From: Clostridia bacterium
GTDB lineage: Bacteria > Bacillota > Clostridia > Christensenellales > HGM11417
Direction: 5' to 3'
DNA length: 9,613 bases
Assembly (NCBI GenBank): GCA_017407365.1
Contig: JAFQWR010000017.1
Span: forward strand, 1-9,613
The notes beneath the pieces were generated by a model. It saw nothing but the letters and a program-made list of their open reading frames with translations, had not been told where the DNA came from and searched no databases. How positions within the stretch are numbered: position 1 is the stretch's first letter; each line of letters opens with the position of its first letter. This document shows, piece by piece, positions 1 through 7,468 of the stretch. Both the position numbers and the translations under genes were made by a program.

Positions 1-1
1 G

Positions 2-1228
2 GAGCAGCGCTTCGGTGTGGAGGATAAGGAAAAGATCAAGCTGCTCAAAAAGAACGTTGACGTTTTAACGATGACGGCAACGCCCATCCCCCGTACACTG
101 CATATGGGGTTGACGGGCATCCGCGATATCAGCGTAATCGAAACACCGCCCTCCTCACGCTTGCCCGTACAGACCTTTGTGATGGAATACAGCGAAACGC
201 TTCTGCGTGACGCCATTGTGCGGGAGCTTGGCAGAGGTGGGCAGGCATTTGTTCTGTATAACCGTGTAGAAAGCATTGATGCATTCAGTGCAAGCGTAAT
301 GCGCATTGTGCCCGAGGCAAAAATTGTCGTTGCGCACGGGCAGATGAAGGAGGACGCCTTAGAGCGTGCCGTTATGCGCTTCTATTCGGGTGAATGCAAC
401 GTATTGGTAAGCACAACGATCATTGAAAACGGTATTGATATTCCCAATGCAAATACCCTGTTTGTGGTGGATTCCGACCGTTTGGGGCTTTCTCAGCTGC
501 ATCAGCTCAGAGGCAGAGTGGGCAGAAGCAACCGCCTGGCGCACGTGTATTTTACCTATGCAGAGGGCAAAATTCTCAGCGAAAATGCATATAAGCGTCT
601 CAATTCCATCGTGGAGTTTTCGGAGTTTGGCAGTGGCTTCAAGCTTGCCATGCGAGATCTGGAAATCCGCGGTGCGGGCAATGTGCTTGGCAGAGAGCAG
701 CATGGGCATATGGAGCGTGTGGGCTACGATATGTACGTGAAGCTCTTGAAGGAATCTGTGGCAGAGGTGCGCGGCGAGGAGCTTGCGGTTCGTGCCAAGG
801 TGCAGACGGATATCGATATCGATGCATATCTGCCTGACGATTACGTTGTGGAGGAGGCGGAGCGCATTCGCCTTTACCGACGTATTGCTTCTCTTGCAGA
901 CCGCACGGAGGCGGACGAGATTCTTGCCGATTTGCGCGACGTATACGGCAACGTGCCTCCCTGTGTGCATAATCTGATAAAGATATCGCTTGCCCGTGTA
1001 TATGCGGCGGAGCTTCGCGCAGAAACGGTCACCGTTAAAGCACAGGGCGCGTTTATCCGCTTTGAGGATAACGGTATATTGAAGAATCAGGCGCTGATTG
1101 AGCGGGTTTCCCGCTTTGCCGATCGCTGTGCTTTCAGCTTTGCCGATAAGCCGATGCTCGTTTTCCAAAGCCGTAGCATTGGTACGCAAAAGGCGTTCGA
1201 GGGCATTTTTGCCTTCTTAGAGGGATGA
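2..1228 (+). CDS. mfd: Transcription-repair coupling factor Mfd, C-terminal part (5' truncated by window)
   Basis: Mfd is the cytoplasmic ATP-dependent translocase that displaces RNA polymerase stalled at DNA damage and recruits UvrA. The window enters the frame at helicase motif II (the EQRFG after the missing DE) and covers the last 408 residues of a protein usually about 1150 long. Seen in partial numbering: motif III TATPIPRTL at 25-33; the second RecA-like domain with IIENGIDIPNANT from 140 and QLRGRVGR at 168-175; the TRG-type translocation motif with RGAGN at 223-227 and EQHGH at 232-236; then the C-terminal D7 domain starting near TDIDIDAYLPDDY, which in the family masks the UvrA-binding surface. 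The frame is open to the left edge, so a GTG at 17 is internal and not a start. No hairpin terminator follows it. The next gene, a parvulin-like lipoprotein, fits an mfd/foldase order that I recall from Clostridia. Confidence 0.97.
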   Translation, partial: EQRFGVEDKEKIKLLKKNVDVLTMTATPIPRTLHMGLTGIRDISVIETPPSSRLPVQTFVMEYSETLLRDAIVRELGRGGQAFVLYNRVESIDAFSASVMRIVPEAKIVVAHGQMKEDALERAVMRFYSGECNVLVSTTIIENGIDIPNANTLFVVDSDRLGLSQLHQLRGRVGRSNRLAHVYFTYAEGKILSENAYKRLNSIVEFSEFGSGFKLAMRDLEIRGAGNVLGREQHGHMERVGYDMYVKLLKESVAEVRGEELAVRAKVQTDIDIDAYLPDDYVVEEAERIRLYRRIASLADRTEADEILADLRDVYGNVPPCVHNLIKISLARVYAAELRAETVTVKAQGAFIRFEDNGILKNQALIERVSRFADRCAFSFADKPMLVFQSRSIGTQKAFEGIFAFLEG

Positions 1229-1305
1229 AAAACGTAAGGGATTGACTGTCGCGGTAAAAATCAATGGAATTATTTAGAAAAATTTCAAAATCGGGCGTGT
1301 TTTCA

Positions 1306-1334
1306 TTGCCAAAAACTGCAACATATTGTATAAT
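1306..1334 (+). promoter_or_regulatory. Sigma-A-type promoter of the parvulin-like lipoprotein gene
   Basis: The -35 is TTGCCA (1306-1311, one mismatch to consensus) and the -10 is a perfect TATAAT (1329-1334), with a 17-bp spacer. Transcription would start near 1341, about 40 nt before the ATG at 1382. The lipoprotein gene is therefore probably transcribed independently of mfd, although readthrough is not excluded because mfd has no visible terminator. Confidence 0.82.
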
Positions 1335-1371
1335 AGATAGGTGCATATAGTAAAGGTATGCAGTGTAACTT

Positions 1372-1376
1372 GGAGG
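1372..1376 (+). promoter_or_regulatory. Ribosome binding site deciding the lipoprotein start
   Basis: GGAGG lies 5 nt before the ATG at 1382. An in-frame ATG eight codons upstream (1358) has no such site and would put a polar extension in front of the signal peptide. The site therefore selects 1382. Confidence 0.85.
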
Positions 1377-1381
1377 TCAAT

Positions 1382-3556
1382 ATGAAAAGAAAGCTACTTT
1401 CGGTACTGCTCGTGTTTGTGATGGTGTTTGGCTTAACCGCTTGCAACCTGTTCACGGTCAACGAGAAGAAGGATATGGAGCGTATTGTCGCAACCGTTTC
1501 CAGCCCTAACGAAAACGGGGAAGGCACCTACGAAGATACCATCACCAAGCGTGAGCTTGCAAACGGTATCGCAAACTATGCGTCCACCTTATCCTCTTAC
1601 GGGTATTCTAACGAAGATATTATTGATTACGTGCTGAATAATTTAGTTAAAGCCCGCATGTACATTCAGGAAGGCGCACGTTATATCATCAACTACATGC
1701 TCGCAGACGATTCCTTAAAGAGCAACGTTGCAGGCAAGGACATGAATTATTTTATGAAGGGAACCGAAGAGGAGCCCGCTTATAAAACCATTCAGGTTCT
1801 GCTTGCCGATTATTCCGAAACGGAGGACGGTCTGCGCAACGCATTATATAATGCCGCTGTAAATTCCATCGTTGAAAGCATCACCTCGTCCATCGATTCC
1901 AATGTAGAAACCATCAAGGCTTCCTACGGTATTGATACGGATGAAGAGGAAGAGGAAGAGGAAGAAACGGAAAAGGAGCCCCGTGCAACCCGCACGAAAA
2001 CCGAGGAAGAGAAGGAGCCCGTTGTCATCGAATTGCCCGAAAACGCAACCGATGCTGAAAAGGTAGCTATGCTCGAAAAGCCTTGGGAAATCGCTCTGAG
2101 CCTTGCAGACGTTGAGGACGTTTCTTACGAAACCAGCGCATACGGAACGCTCACCGAAAAGGAAATCCGTAAGCGTGCCATCAAAAAGCTGAAAATCACC
2201 CTGGAAAGCAACGACTACACGGTAGAAAGCTATTTCGTAGAGCAGCTTGAAAACAGCCTGGAATATGCAATCTTAGACCGTTATCAGGTTTTGCTTGAGG
2301 GCAGTGTAAACGTAACGTTAGAGGAGCTTCAGCAGAATTACGATGCTCTGTTAAAGCAGGACATCCAGGCAGGCGAAGCAGATCCCTCCAACTATCCCAC
2401 CCGTTTAGAGAGCGTTTCCGATTCTACCTTCGTTCTGTATCACCCCATGACGGGCTACGGCTATGTGAAACACATTCTGCTGCAGTTCGACGACGTTCAG
2501 GCTCACGAGCTGAAGGTTAAGCAGGCTTCCACCAGCGTTGTTTCTGATATCGAAACCTTCCGTGCACAGCTGCTTGGCAATATCGCTGTCCGCGATCTTA
2601 CCGAGTATCAGGAAAAGGGCGAAATCAAGTATGTTGTTGCAGGCGATGCAGAAGCAAAAACGCTTTCCTACAAGCAGTATGACGTTATCAGCGAAACGCT
2701 GGAGGCTCTTGCTAAGGTAGAAAACGCAGCAAGCATCACCTCCATCACCTACACCGCTAAGGATGCAGAGGAAGGCGAAACGGTTACCGTAACCGTTGGT
2801 GCCGGTGCTGATTACGCAACCCTGAGCGAAGCAATCGCAGCAATCGCAAAGGCTCAGACGGGCAGCGATTACTACCTTGGCTACGGCGAAGCAACCGTAA
2901 CTGAATTCTACAACTACTTCAAGAGCGTGTTCGGCTCAACCGATCTGAATGCAGAGGTTGCTTTATCTGAGGCTGCTAAGCAGGATAGCGTATCCGATAT
3001 CGGTAAGGTATATCAGGTAGCACACGGTGCAACCACCGAGTTTGCTTCCTACAGCGATCTTATCGACACCTTCATCGACTGGATCTTTATGTTCAACGAG
3101 GATCCCGGTATGTTCAACAACACCACCGATTATCTCTCCAAGCCCGGTGTAGATCTCGGTCAGACCGAAACCTTTGTTAAAGAATTTGCAGAGGCTTCCC
3201 GTACGGTTGTTGCTCTTGGCGAAGGCGCATATACGATCATCCCCTCCGACTATGGTTATCACCTTGTTATTTGCACCGATGCTTTGAACATCGACGGCGG
3301 CGTAACCAAGCTTGAGGATAACGCAGAGGCTCTTCTTGCAGAGCTCAACAAGGGTAGCGACGCAGATCTCTCCTTAGAGCAGAAGGCAACTCTTACGGCT
3401 AAAATCTTTAACATCATCTATGACACCAAGCTGAACGCTGTTTACAACACCGAGCTTGCTGAAAAAGAAAAGCTGTACGAGGCAGAGGATGGCACCCGCA
3501 AGGTTGTAATCAACAACAAGGTATTCGAAAACATCATCGATGAATATTTTGCTTAA
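1382..3556 (+). CDS. Lipoprotein with split parvulin-like (PrsA/SurA-type) domain
   Basis: This is an exported, lipid-anchored protein of 724 residues. Residues 1-21 form a lipoprotein signal ending in the lipobox LTAC, with Cys21 as the lipidated residue. Residues about 35-90 resemble the SurA/PrsA N-terminal chaperone region: a short strand reading VATV, then ITKRELANGI and a helix ending VKARMYIQEG. A charged linker follows, with eight consecutive Glu at 188-195. Parvulin signatures appear in two pieces: YVKHILLQF with His364 in HILL, and later NEDPGMF (Asp574 is its D) plus DYGYHLVICTD with Gly625 and His627. In ordinary PrsA these lie within about 95 residues; here they are about 260 apart, so roughly 165 extra residues sit inside the domain. 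PrsA-type proteins help secreted proteins fold outside the membrane. Enzyme activity is uncertain because the usual GGDLG segment is altered, so a chaperone without isomerase activity is possible. It has its own promoter and terminator and follows mfd. Confidence 0.72.
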   Translation: MKRKLLSVLLVFVMVFGLTACNLFTVNEKKDMERIVATVSSPNENGEGTYEDTITKRELANGIANYASTLSSYGYSNEDIIDYVLNNLVKARMYIQEGARYIINYMLADDSLKSNVAGKDMNYFMKGTEEEPAYKTIQVLLADYSETEDGLRNALYNAAVNSIVESITSSIDSNVETIKASYGIDTDEEEEEEEETEKEPRATRTKTEEEKEPVVIELPENATDAEKVAMLEKPWEIALSLADVEDVSYETSAYGTLTEKEIRKRAIKKLKITLESNDYTVESYFVEQLENSLEYAILDRYQVLLEGSVNVTLEELQQNYDALLKQDIQAGEADPSNYPTRLESVSDSTFVLYHPMTGYGYVKHILLQFDDVQAHELKVKQASTSVVSDIETFRAQLLGNIAVRDLTEYQEKGEIKYVVAGDAEAKTLSYKQYDVISETLEALAKVENAASITSITYTAKDAEEGETVTVTVGAGADYATLSEAIAAIAKAQTGSDYYLGYGEATVTEFYNYFKSVFGSTDLNAEVALSEAAKQDSVSDIGKVYQVAHGATTEFASYSDLIDTFIDWIFMFNEDPGMFNNTTDYLSKPGVDLGQTETFVKEFAEASRTVVALGEGAYTIIPSDYGYHLVICTDALNIDGGVTKLEDNAEALLAELNKGSDADLSLEQKATLTAKIFNIIYDTKLNAVYNTELAEKEKLYEAEDGTRKVVINNKVFENIIDEYFA

Positions 3557-3571
3557 TAATAATTGAATATT

Positions 3572-3605
3572 TGCCCCGAGGTTAAAAACTTCGGGGCATT
3601 TTTTT
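3572..3605 (+). terminator. Rho-independent terminator after the lipoprotein gene
   Basis: A 10-bp stem (3572-3581 with 3589-3598, built around GCCCC/GGGGC and one G-T pair) has a 7-nt A-rich loop and runs into seven T (3599-3605). It lies 16 bp after the stop codon and separates this unit from the large GDPD gene. Confidence 0.93.
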
Positions 3606-3617
3606 ATGCGTTTTCAT

Positions 3618-3646
3618 TTGTCTTTTTTTTATATATATAGTATAAT
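3618..3646 (+). promoter_or_regulatory. Probable promoter of the large GDPD gene
   Basis: A perfect TATAAT -10 lies at 3641-3646. At a 17-bp spacing there is a weak -35, TTGTCT (3618-3623), and the spacer contains T- and AT-runs. Transcription would start near 3653, giving a leader of about 80 nt. The lack of any other candidate between the preceding terminator and the gene supports the call. Confidence 0.65.
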
Positions 3647-3705
3647 AGTATAGGGTATATTTGTGCTTAAATCAGTATCATTGGTATACCTTGCAATGTA
3701 AATTA

Positions 3706-3718
3706 ACGGCAATGCCGT
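3706..3718 (+). other. Short hairpin just before the GDPD ribosome binding site
   Basis: ACGGC (3706-3710) and GCCGT (3714-3718) form a perfect 5-bp stem with a 3-nt loop. It ends 4 nt before the AGGAG ribosome binding site at 3723-3727. There is no T-tract, so it is not a terminator. It could stabilise the leader or leave the ribosome site single-stranded, but no known riboswitch fold is evident. Confidence 0.4.
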
Positions 3719-3734
3719 AAAAAGGAGAAATTGA

Positions 3735-6700
3735 ATGATGAAAAAGGCTCTTTCCCTTGTCTTCAGCTTGGCATTGGCTCTTTTCGTTGCGTTTGCCTTT
3801 GTGCCGACGACTGAGCTTTCTGCAAATTCCGAAGACTATCACGTTTCGAATTTTTCTGCTCTTCCCACCGATTGGGTGCAGCAGGCAGATTCTGACGTAG
3901 CAAACACAAGCGCAAGTGCATCGAATGGTGTGCTCTCTCTTGCTCACGCAAAAAACGGTACGCAGACGAATGCCAACTATTACGGTATGATGTATCATAT
4001 CGCGGCCGGTCAGACCTGGAGTGATTTTACTCTTACGATGGAATTCTCCATGACCGATGCAGCAAATGACAGCCGTTGGTTTGCAATCGCTTTCAGAACC
4101 AATGAGTTTGAGGGCGCAAACGGCAACTACTGGAACGCTTATCTGTATAACTACCGTAAGACCGGTAAATCCTGCTCCTCGTGCGTGGAAGGCGAAAATC
4201 ACAATTTCCGTGATGATGCAGCTTGCTCGCTCGGTATCGATTTGCCTCCCAACGAGTTCCACACCTTAATGCTCAAGGTTAAGGGCAATGTTGCCCGTCA
4301 TTATATGGACGGTCAGCTCGTTCACGAATGGGATTTATCCTCTAAAAACAATTATCTCGGCGAGGTAATGGAAGAGGGTGGCCTCGCCATTATTGCCAAC
4401 AAAACGACCATCAATATCCGTGATCTTCGCGTAAGCCGCACGGTAGAGATGGAAAAGGATGTAAGCCTTGGTGGCTCCGGCGAATACAGCATCTCTAATT
4501 TTACTGCTGTACCCGAGGATTCCTACTTAGAGCCCTACTGCCAGACGACGGCATCCTCGGTTGCTGTTACCAAAGACGGTGCTTTATCTGTTATCCACGA
4601 CAAAAACACCACCGCAAATAACAAGAACTACTACGGTAACATGTATCACCTTGCTAAGGGCAAAACCTGGTCCGACTTCACCATGACCATGGTATTTACC
4701 ATGACCAATCAGTTAAACGACAGCCGTTGGTTCGGTCTTATGTTCAGAACGAACTTCGTTGAAAACGGCGGCAAGGAATATGTCAACGGTTATATCTATC
4801 AGTTCCGTGCCGGCGGTAACACCCGTTCCTCCAGCGTAAGCGGCTCCGGTAACGGCTTCAACGATCAGAACAGCCTCAACAGCGGTATCATCGTAAGAGA
4901 CGGCAAGAAGCACACCATGATGGTTAAGGTTCAGGGCAACCTGGCTCGTTACTATATGGATGGCACCCTTCTGCACGAAATCGATCTGCAAAAGAAGGCA
5001 GGCATCGATGCATACTGGAAGCAAGGCGGTATCGGTCTTGTTGTAAACCAGAGCACGATCAACATTTATTCGCTCACCGTTTCCGAGGATGTCTATATGG
5101 AATCCTACGGCGATATTGACGGTGAATTCGAAAACGGTATGCCCGAGGATTGGAAGCTCTTTGAGGGTTGCGATACGGCTAACACCGATATCTCCAAGGA
5201 CGATTACAACAACCTGCTTGTAAAGAACTACGGCGGTGCAAGCAACGCGCTGTACTACGGTGCCGCAATTATGGTTGAGCCCAAGAAGGCTTATTCCGAT
5301 TTTACCTTCGAAATGACCTTCCGTATGCTTGATCCTCTCAACGAATCCCGTTGGTTTGGTGTTGTTTATCATGCACAGCAGGTTGGTGAAAACTTCCAGG
5401 GCTACATGATGAACTACCGCTATAACGGTAATTCCGCATTCTCTGCAATCAATATTTCCAGAGGCTTCAGCGATACTGCGACGTCGCAGGGCGCTTACAT
5501 GGGTGATATGGCTTACCATACGATAAAGATCGTATTGGAAGGCTCCACTGCATATCACTACATGGATAACAAGCTGATCAATACATACGATCTCGCTATC
5601 AGAGATGCACATCTCGGTAGCAGACTCACCTATGGTGGCTTTGCAATCATTGTTAACAACAGCACCTTAAAGATCAACAACGTTAAAGTAGAGGGTACCG
5701 AGGTTGAGCTTCCCCAGACCGAAACCGACACCACTCTTGCTAACATCTATCAGCATCCCGGCATCCAGGTAGAAAACGCTCCTACCGTTGTAATGGATAT
5801 TCAGAATCAGGATCAGCTCGATTCCTTAGCAGGCACGGTAAGACCCTCCAATGCTATTTTACACTTCAACGAGGATCAGAACATCGTTGATGCAAACGGC
5901 GAAGTATTAGATAGCTTTGTTAATATCTATAATTCCTGCTTAAAGGGCAGAATCGTTCCCATCCTGAAGATTGATACCGAAGCGCAAGCAGAGGCATTTA
6001 TCAATATGTACTATAGAGTTATTGATATTCTGGATATGGGCGTTATGTCCGAGGATCCCGCAATCATCAAGATGATCAAGGAAAAGAACTCCAAGATCAG
6101 AGGTATGATCGTTTACAATAACGAAACGGATCTTTACAACATCGTAGCAACCACCAATAAAAATTATGCAACCGTTGCAGTAATTCCTCAGAGCCTTGCA
6201 ACGCCCGAAAACGTAAGCTACATTCAGGCACGCTTCAAAACCGTTTGGGTAATGGCAAACAGCTCCTCCAAGATGGATGTTTATAACTGCGCATTCAGCG
6301 GTGCATTGGGTATCGTTTCCGATAACGCGCAGAACGTTTACGATGTTCTTGCATCCGTTCCTGCAGGCTCGGTATTCAGAACCATCTTCAACGTAGCACA
6401 CAGAGGTATTCCTTCCTCCTACAACGAGTGCTCCGTTTCCGGTACGCAGGCTGCTATCGATATGGGTGCCACCCACGTAGAGCTTGATGCTTGGCTGACC
6501 ACCGACGGTCAGATCGTATTCTGCCACGACAGCACGATCGATGCTGCAACCAACGGCACGGGTGCGGTTGAGAGTATGTCTTCTGCTCAGCTGAAGCAGT
6601 ATAAGCTGGATAGATTTGGTATTGAGGATATCGCATTCTTCGATGATATCGCTCCCATTATCAAGGATTCCAACATCGTTCTCGTATTCGAAATCAAGTC

Positions 6701-7397
6701 TTCTAAGGAAGCGCTGGTAGATGCGTTAAAGGTTAAGCTCGATGAGTACGATCTGTGGGATCAGATTGTTATCATTTCCTTTAACACCAACATCCTTGCA
6801 AAGGCAAAAGCAACCATTCCCGAGGTTCCCACGGCTAACCTCAACACCGCTTCGATCGATACCTTCACCTCCGTTCTGTATTGGATGGGCTTATACAACA
6901 CTGGTATTGATACGAACAGAGCATACGCAAGCAAGATCTTCAACAAGAATTATCTGTGCGATCGCGGTATCATGGGCTGGTTCTGGACCTATGGCGTTAA
7001 GGGTGAGCTCATTCAGTGTGCACAAAACGGCTATCTGGGCGTAACCAACGACTATGCAGGTACCTACGGCGATCAGATTAAGTTTGTTGAGGGCGTTGAT
7101 ACGGATACCACCTATTTCAACCCCGAAATGGAAATGGACGTTCTTTATACGCTCTATGTAGATTATGAAGAGCTGGGCTACGGCAAGATCTTCTATTGGG
7201 AGGATAAGGGCGAATACTACGAAGCAATCGTTGTATTTGAATATTTCGACCAGTTATTCTACACCCAGTCCGTAATCATCGAAAAGGCAGAAAGACAGCT
7301 GGTAGATTGTAGCTCTTCCGTTGCAGGTGCTTCCGTGCTTCTTGTTTCCCTTTCGATCGGTGGTGTTCTGTTTGCTCGCAAGAGAAAAGAGGACTAA
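3735..7397 (+). CDS. Surface glycerophosphodiester phosphodiesterase with three LamG-like repeats
   Basis: This 1220-residue exported protein starts at the ATG 7 nt after AGGAG. Domains: signal peptide 1-30 (likely cleavage after LSA); three concanavalin/LamG-like repeats at about 35-240, 251-456 and 460-657; a degenerate barrel-like segment at about 683-875; a GDPD domain at about 885-1120; an unassigned aromatic and acidic region at about 1120-1190; and a tail with Cys1192, a hydrophobic segment and terminal RKRKED. GDPD key residues are all present: His889-Arg890 (HRG), Glu898, Glu916 and Asp918 (ELD), His931 (HD), Glu986 and Lys988 (FEIK), Trp1084, and the closing GVTND from 1102. GDPDs hydrolyse glycerophosphodiesters to glycerol-3-phosphate and an alcohol; some secreted ones cleave teichoic acid. 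The repeats suggest glycan or wall binding, but the substrate cannot be read from the sequence. The gene is monocistronic between two terminators. I am confident in the GDPD call, moderate on the repeats and low on substrate. Confidence 0.9.
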   Translation: MMKKALSLVFSLALALFVAFAFVPTTELSANSEDYHVSNFSALPTDWVQQADSDVANTSASASNGVLSLAHAKNGTQTNANYYGMMYHIAAGQTWSDFTLTMEFSMTDAANDSRWFAIAFRTNEFEGANGNYWNAYLYNYRKTGKSCSSCVEGENHNFRDDAACSLGIDLPPNEFHTLMLKVKGNVARHYMDGQLVHEWDLSSKNNYLGEVMEEGGLAIIANKTTINIRDLRVSRTVEMEKDVSLGGSGEYSISNFTAVPEDSYLEPYCQTTASSVAVTKDGALSVIHDKNTTANNKNYYGNMYHLAKGKTWSDFTMTMVFTMTNQLNDSRWFGLMFRTNFVENGGKEYVNGYIYQFRAGGNTRSSSVSGSGNGFNDQNSLNSGIIVRDGKKHTMMVKVQGNLARYYMDGTLLHEIDLQKKAGIDAYWKQGGIGLVVNQSTINIYSLTVSEDVYMESYGDIDGEFENGMPEDWKLFEGCDTANTDISKDDYNNLLVKNYGGASNALYYGAAIMVEPKKAYSDFTFEMTFRMLDPLNESRWFGVVYHAQQVGENFQGYMMNYRYNGNSAFSAINISRGFSDTATSQGAYMGDMAYHTIKIVLEGSTAYHYMDNKLINTYDLAIRDAHLGSRLTYGGFAIIVNNSTLKINNVKVEGTEVELPQTETDTTLANIYQHPGIQVENAPTVVMDIQNQDQLDSLAGTVRPSNAILHFNEDQNIVDANGEVLDSFVNIYNSCLKGRIVPILKIDTEAQAEAFINMYYRVIDILDMGVMSEDPAIIKMIKEKNSKIRGMIVYNNETDLYNIVATTNKNYATVAVIPQSLATPENVSYIQARFKTVWVMANSSSKMDVYNCAFSGALGIVSDNAQNVYDVLASVPAGSVFRTIFNVAHRGIPSSYNECSVSGTQAAIDMGATHVELDAWLTTDGQIVFCHDSTIDAATNGTGAVESMSSAQLKQYKLDRFGIEDIAFFDDIAPIIKDSNIVLVFEIKSSKEALVDALKVKLDEYDLWDQIVIISFNTNILAKAKATIPEVPTANLNTASIDTFTSVLYWMGLYNTGIDTNRAYASKIFNKNYLCDRGIMGWFWTYGVKGELIQCAQNGYLGVTNDYAGTYGDQIKFVEGVDTDTTYFNPEMEMDVLYTLYVDYEELGYGKIFYWEDKGEYYEAIVVFEYFDQLFYTQSVIIEKAERQLVDCSSSVAGASVLLVSLSIGGVLFARKRKED
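3837..4454 (+). repeat. LamG-like protein repeat 1 of 3
   Basis: Residues about 35-240. It opens with YHVSNF. Landmarks shared with the other copies are WSDFTLTMEF, DSRWF at 112-116, HYMDG at 189-193, and GGLAII followed by a TTINIRDLRVS strand. The DSRWF to HYMDG distance is 77 residues. It alone carries a CSSC pair (147-150) plus Cys164. The pattern (strand, W-DF, surface-loop R-WF, YMDG turn, closing strand) fits a concanavalin-like beta-sandwich of the LamG/DUF1080 type. That fold is inferred from the pattern. Confidence 0.75.
4485..5102 (+). repeat. LamG-like protein repeat 2 of 3
   Basis: Residues about 251-456, opening with YSISNF. It matches repeat 1 closely: NYYGNMYHLA, WSDFTMTMVF, DSRWF at 329-333, YYMDG at 406-410 and TINIYSLTVS. 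The period relative to repeat 1 is 217 residues at both anchors. The Cys pair of repeat 1 is replaced by a Ser-rich loop (RSSSVSGSG). Confidence 0.75.
5112..5705 (+). repeat. LamG-like protein repeat 3 of 3, the most diverged
   Basis: Residues about 460-657. It keeps YSDFTFEMTF, ESRWF at 537-541, HYMDN at 608-612 and GGFAIIVNNSTLKINNVKV. It opens differently (DIDGEFENGMPEDW) and is offset by 202-208 residues from repeat 2. It is less like repeats 1 and 2 than those are like each other. A short ELPQTETDTT linker then leads to the barrel region. Confidence 0.72.
5781..6359 (+). other. Degenerate GDPD-like barrel segment inside the surface protein
   Basis: Residues about 683-875, between the last repeat and the catalytic domain. 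The order of strands echoes a GDPD: NAILHFNEDQNIVD where ELD...GQIVFCHD would stand, IVPILKID (740-747) where FEIK would stand, DPAIIKMIKEKNSKIRGMI like the DPxxLxxI segment, KTVWVMAN, then ALGIVSDNAQNVYDVL like the closing GIxTDxP helix. HRG, ExD and HD are absent, and Lys745 occupies the place of the metal-binding Glu. I read this as a non-catalytic duplicate of the barrel. The alignment was made by eye. Confidence 0.5.
7308..7394 (+). other. C-terminal Cys/transmembrane/basic anchoring tail
   Basis: The last 29 residues begin at Cys1192 (CSSSVAG), continue with a hydrophobic stretch of about 17 residues, and end in RKRKED. The layout is a C-terminal membrane anchor or a sorting tail, but there is no LPxTG motif. 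The Cys-Ser-Ser start directly before the membrane segment resembles small tails of exported Clostridia proteins that I remember but cannot cite. Confidence 0.65.
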
Positions 7398-7432
7398 TTT
7401 CTCTACGTAAAATAAAACATCATTCATTTTAT

Positions 7433-7468
7433 ACCCCCGAGGGCAAGTGCTTTCGGGGGTGCTTTTTT
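7433..7468 (+). terminator. Rho-independent terminator after the GDPD gene
   Basis: ACCCCCGAGGG (7433-7443) pairs with 7450-7460 (11 bp, two G-T pairs) around a 6-nt loop. GC and six T (7463-7468) follow. The stem starts 35 bp after the stop codon. Confidence 0.92.

Noticed and set aside
359..1189. Long open frame on the minus strand opposite mfd
   Set aside because: It lies wholly antisense to a well-conserved coding region, has a composition typical of a reverse reading, and shows no family motif.
1242..1276. TTGACT followed by TATTTA as a second promoter after mfd
   Set aside because: The spacing is about 23 bp, too long, and a better promoter exists at 1306-1334.
4713..5612. 299-codon open frame on the minus strand inside the GDPD gene, with smaller ones at 3678-4262 and 5940-6527
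   Set aside because: They are antisense to the repeats and barrel. The sense codon choice (few TTA, CTA, TCA codons) leaves the reverse frame open. No recognisable protein is encoded.
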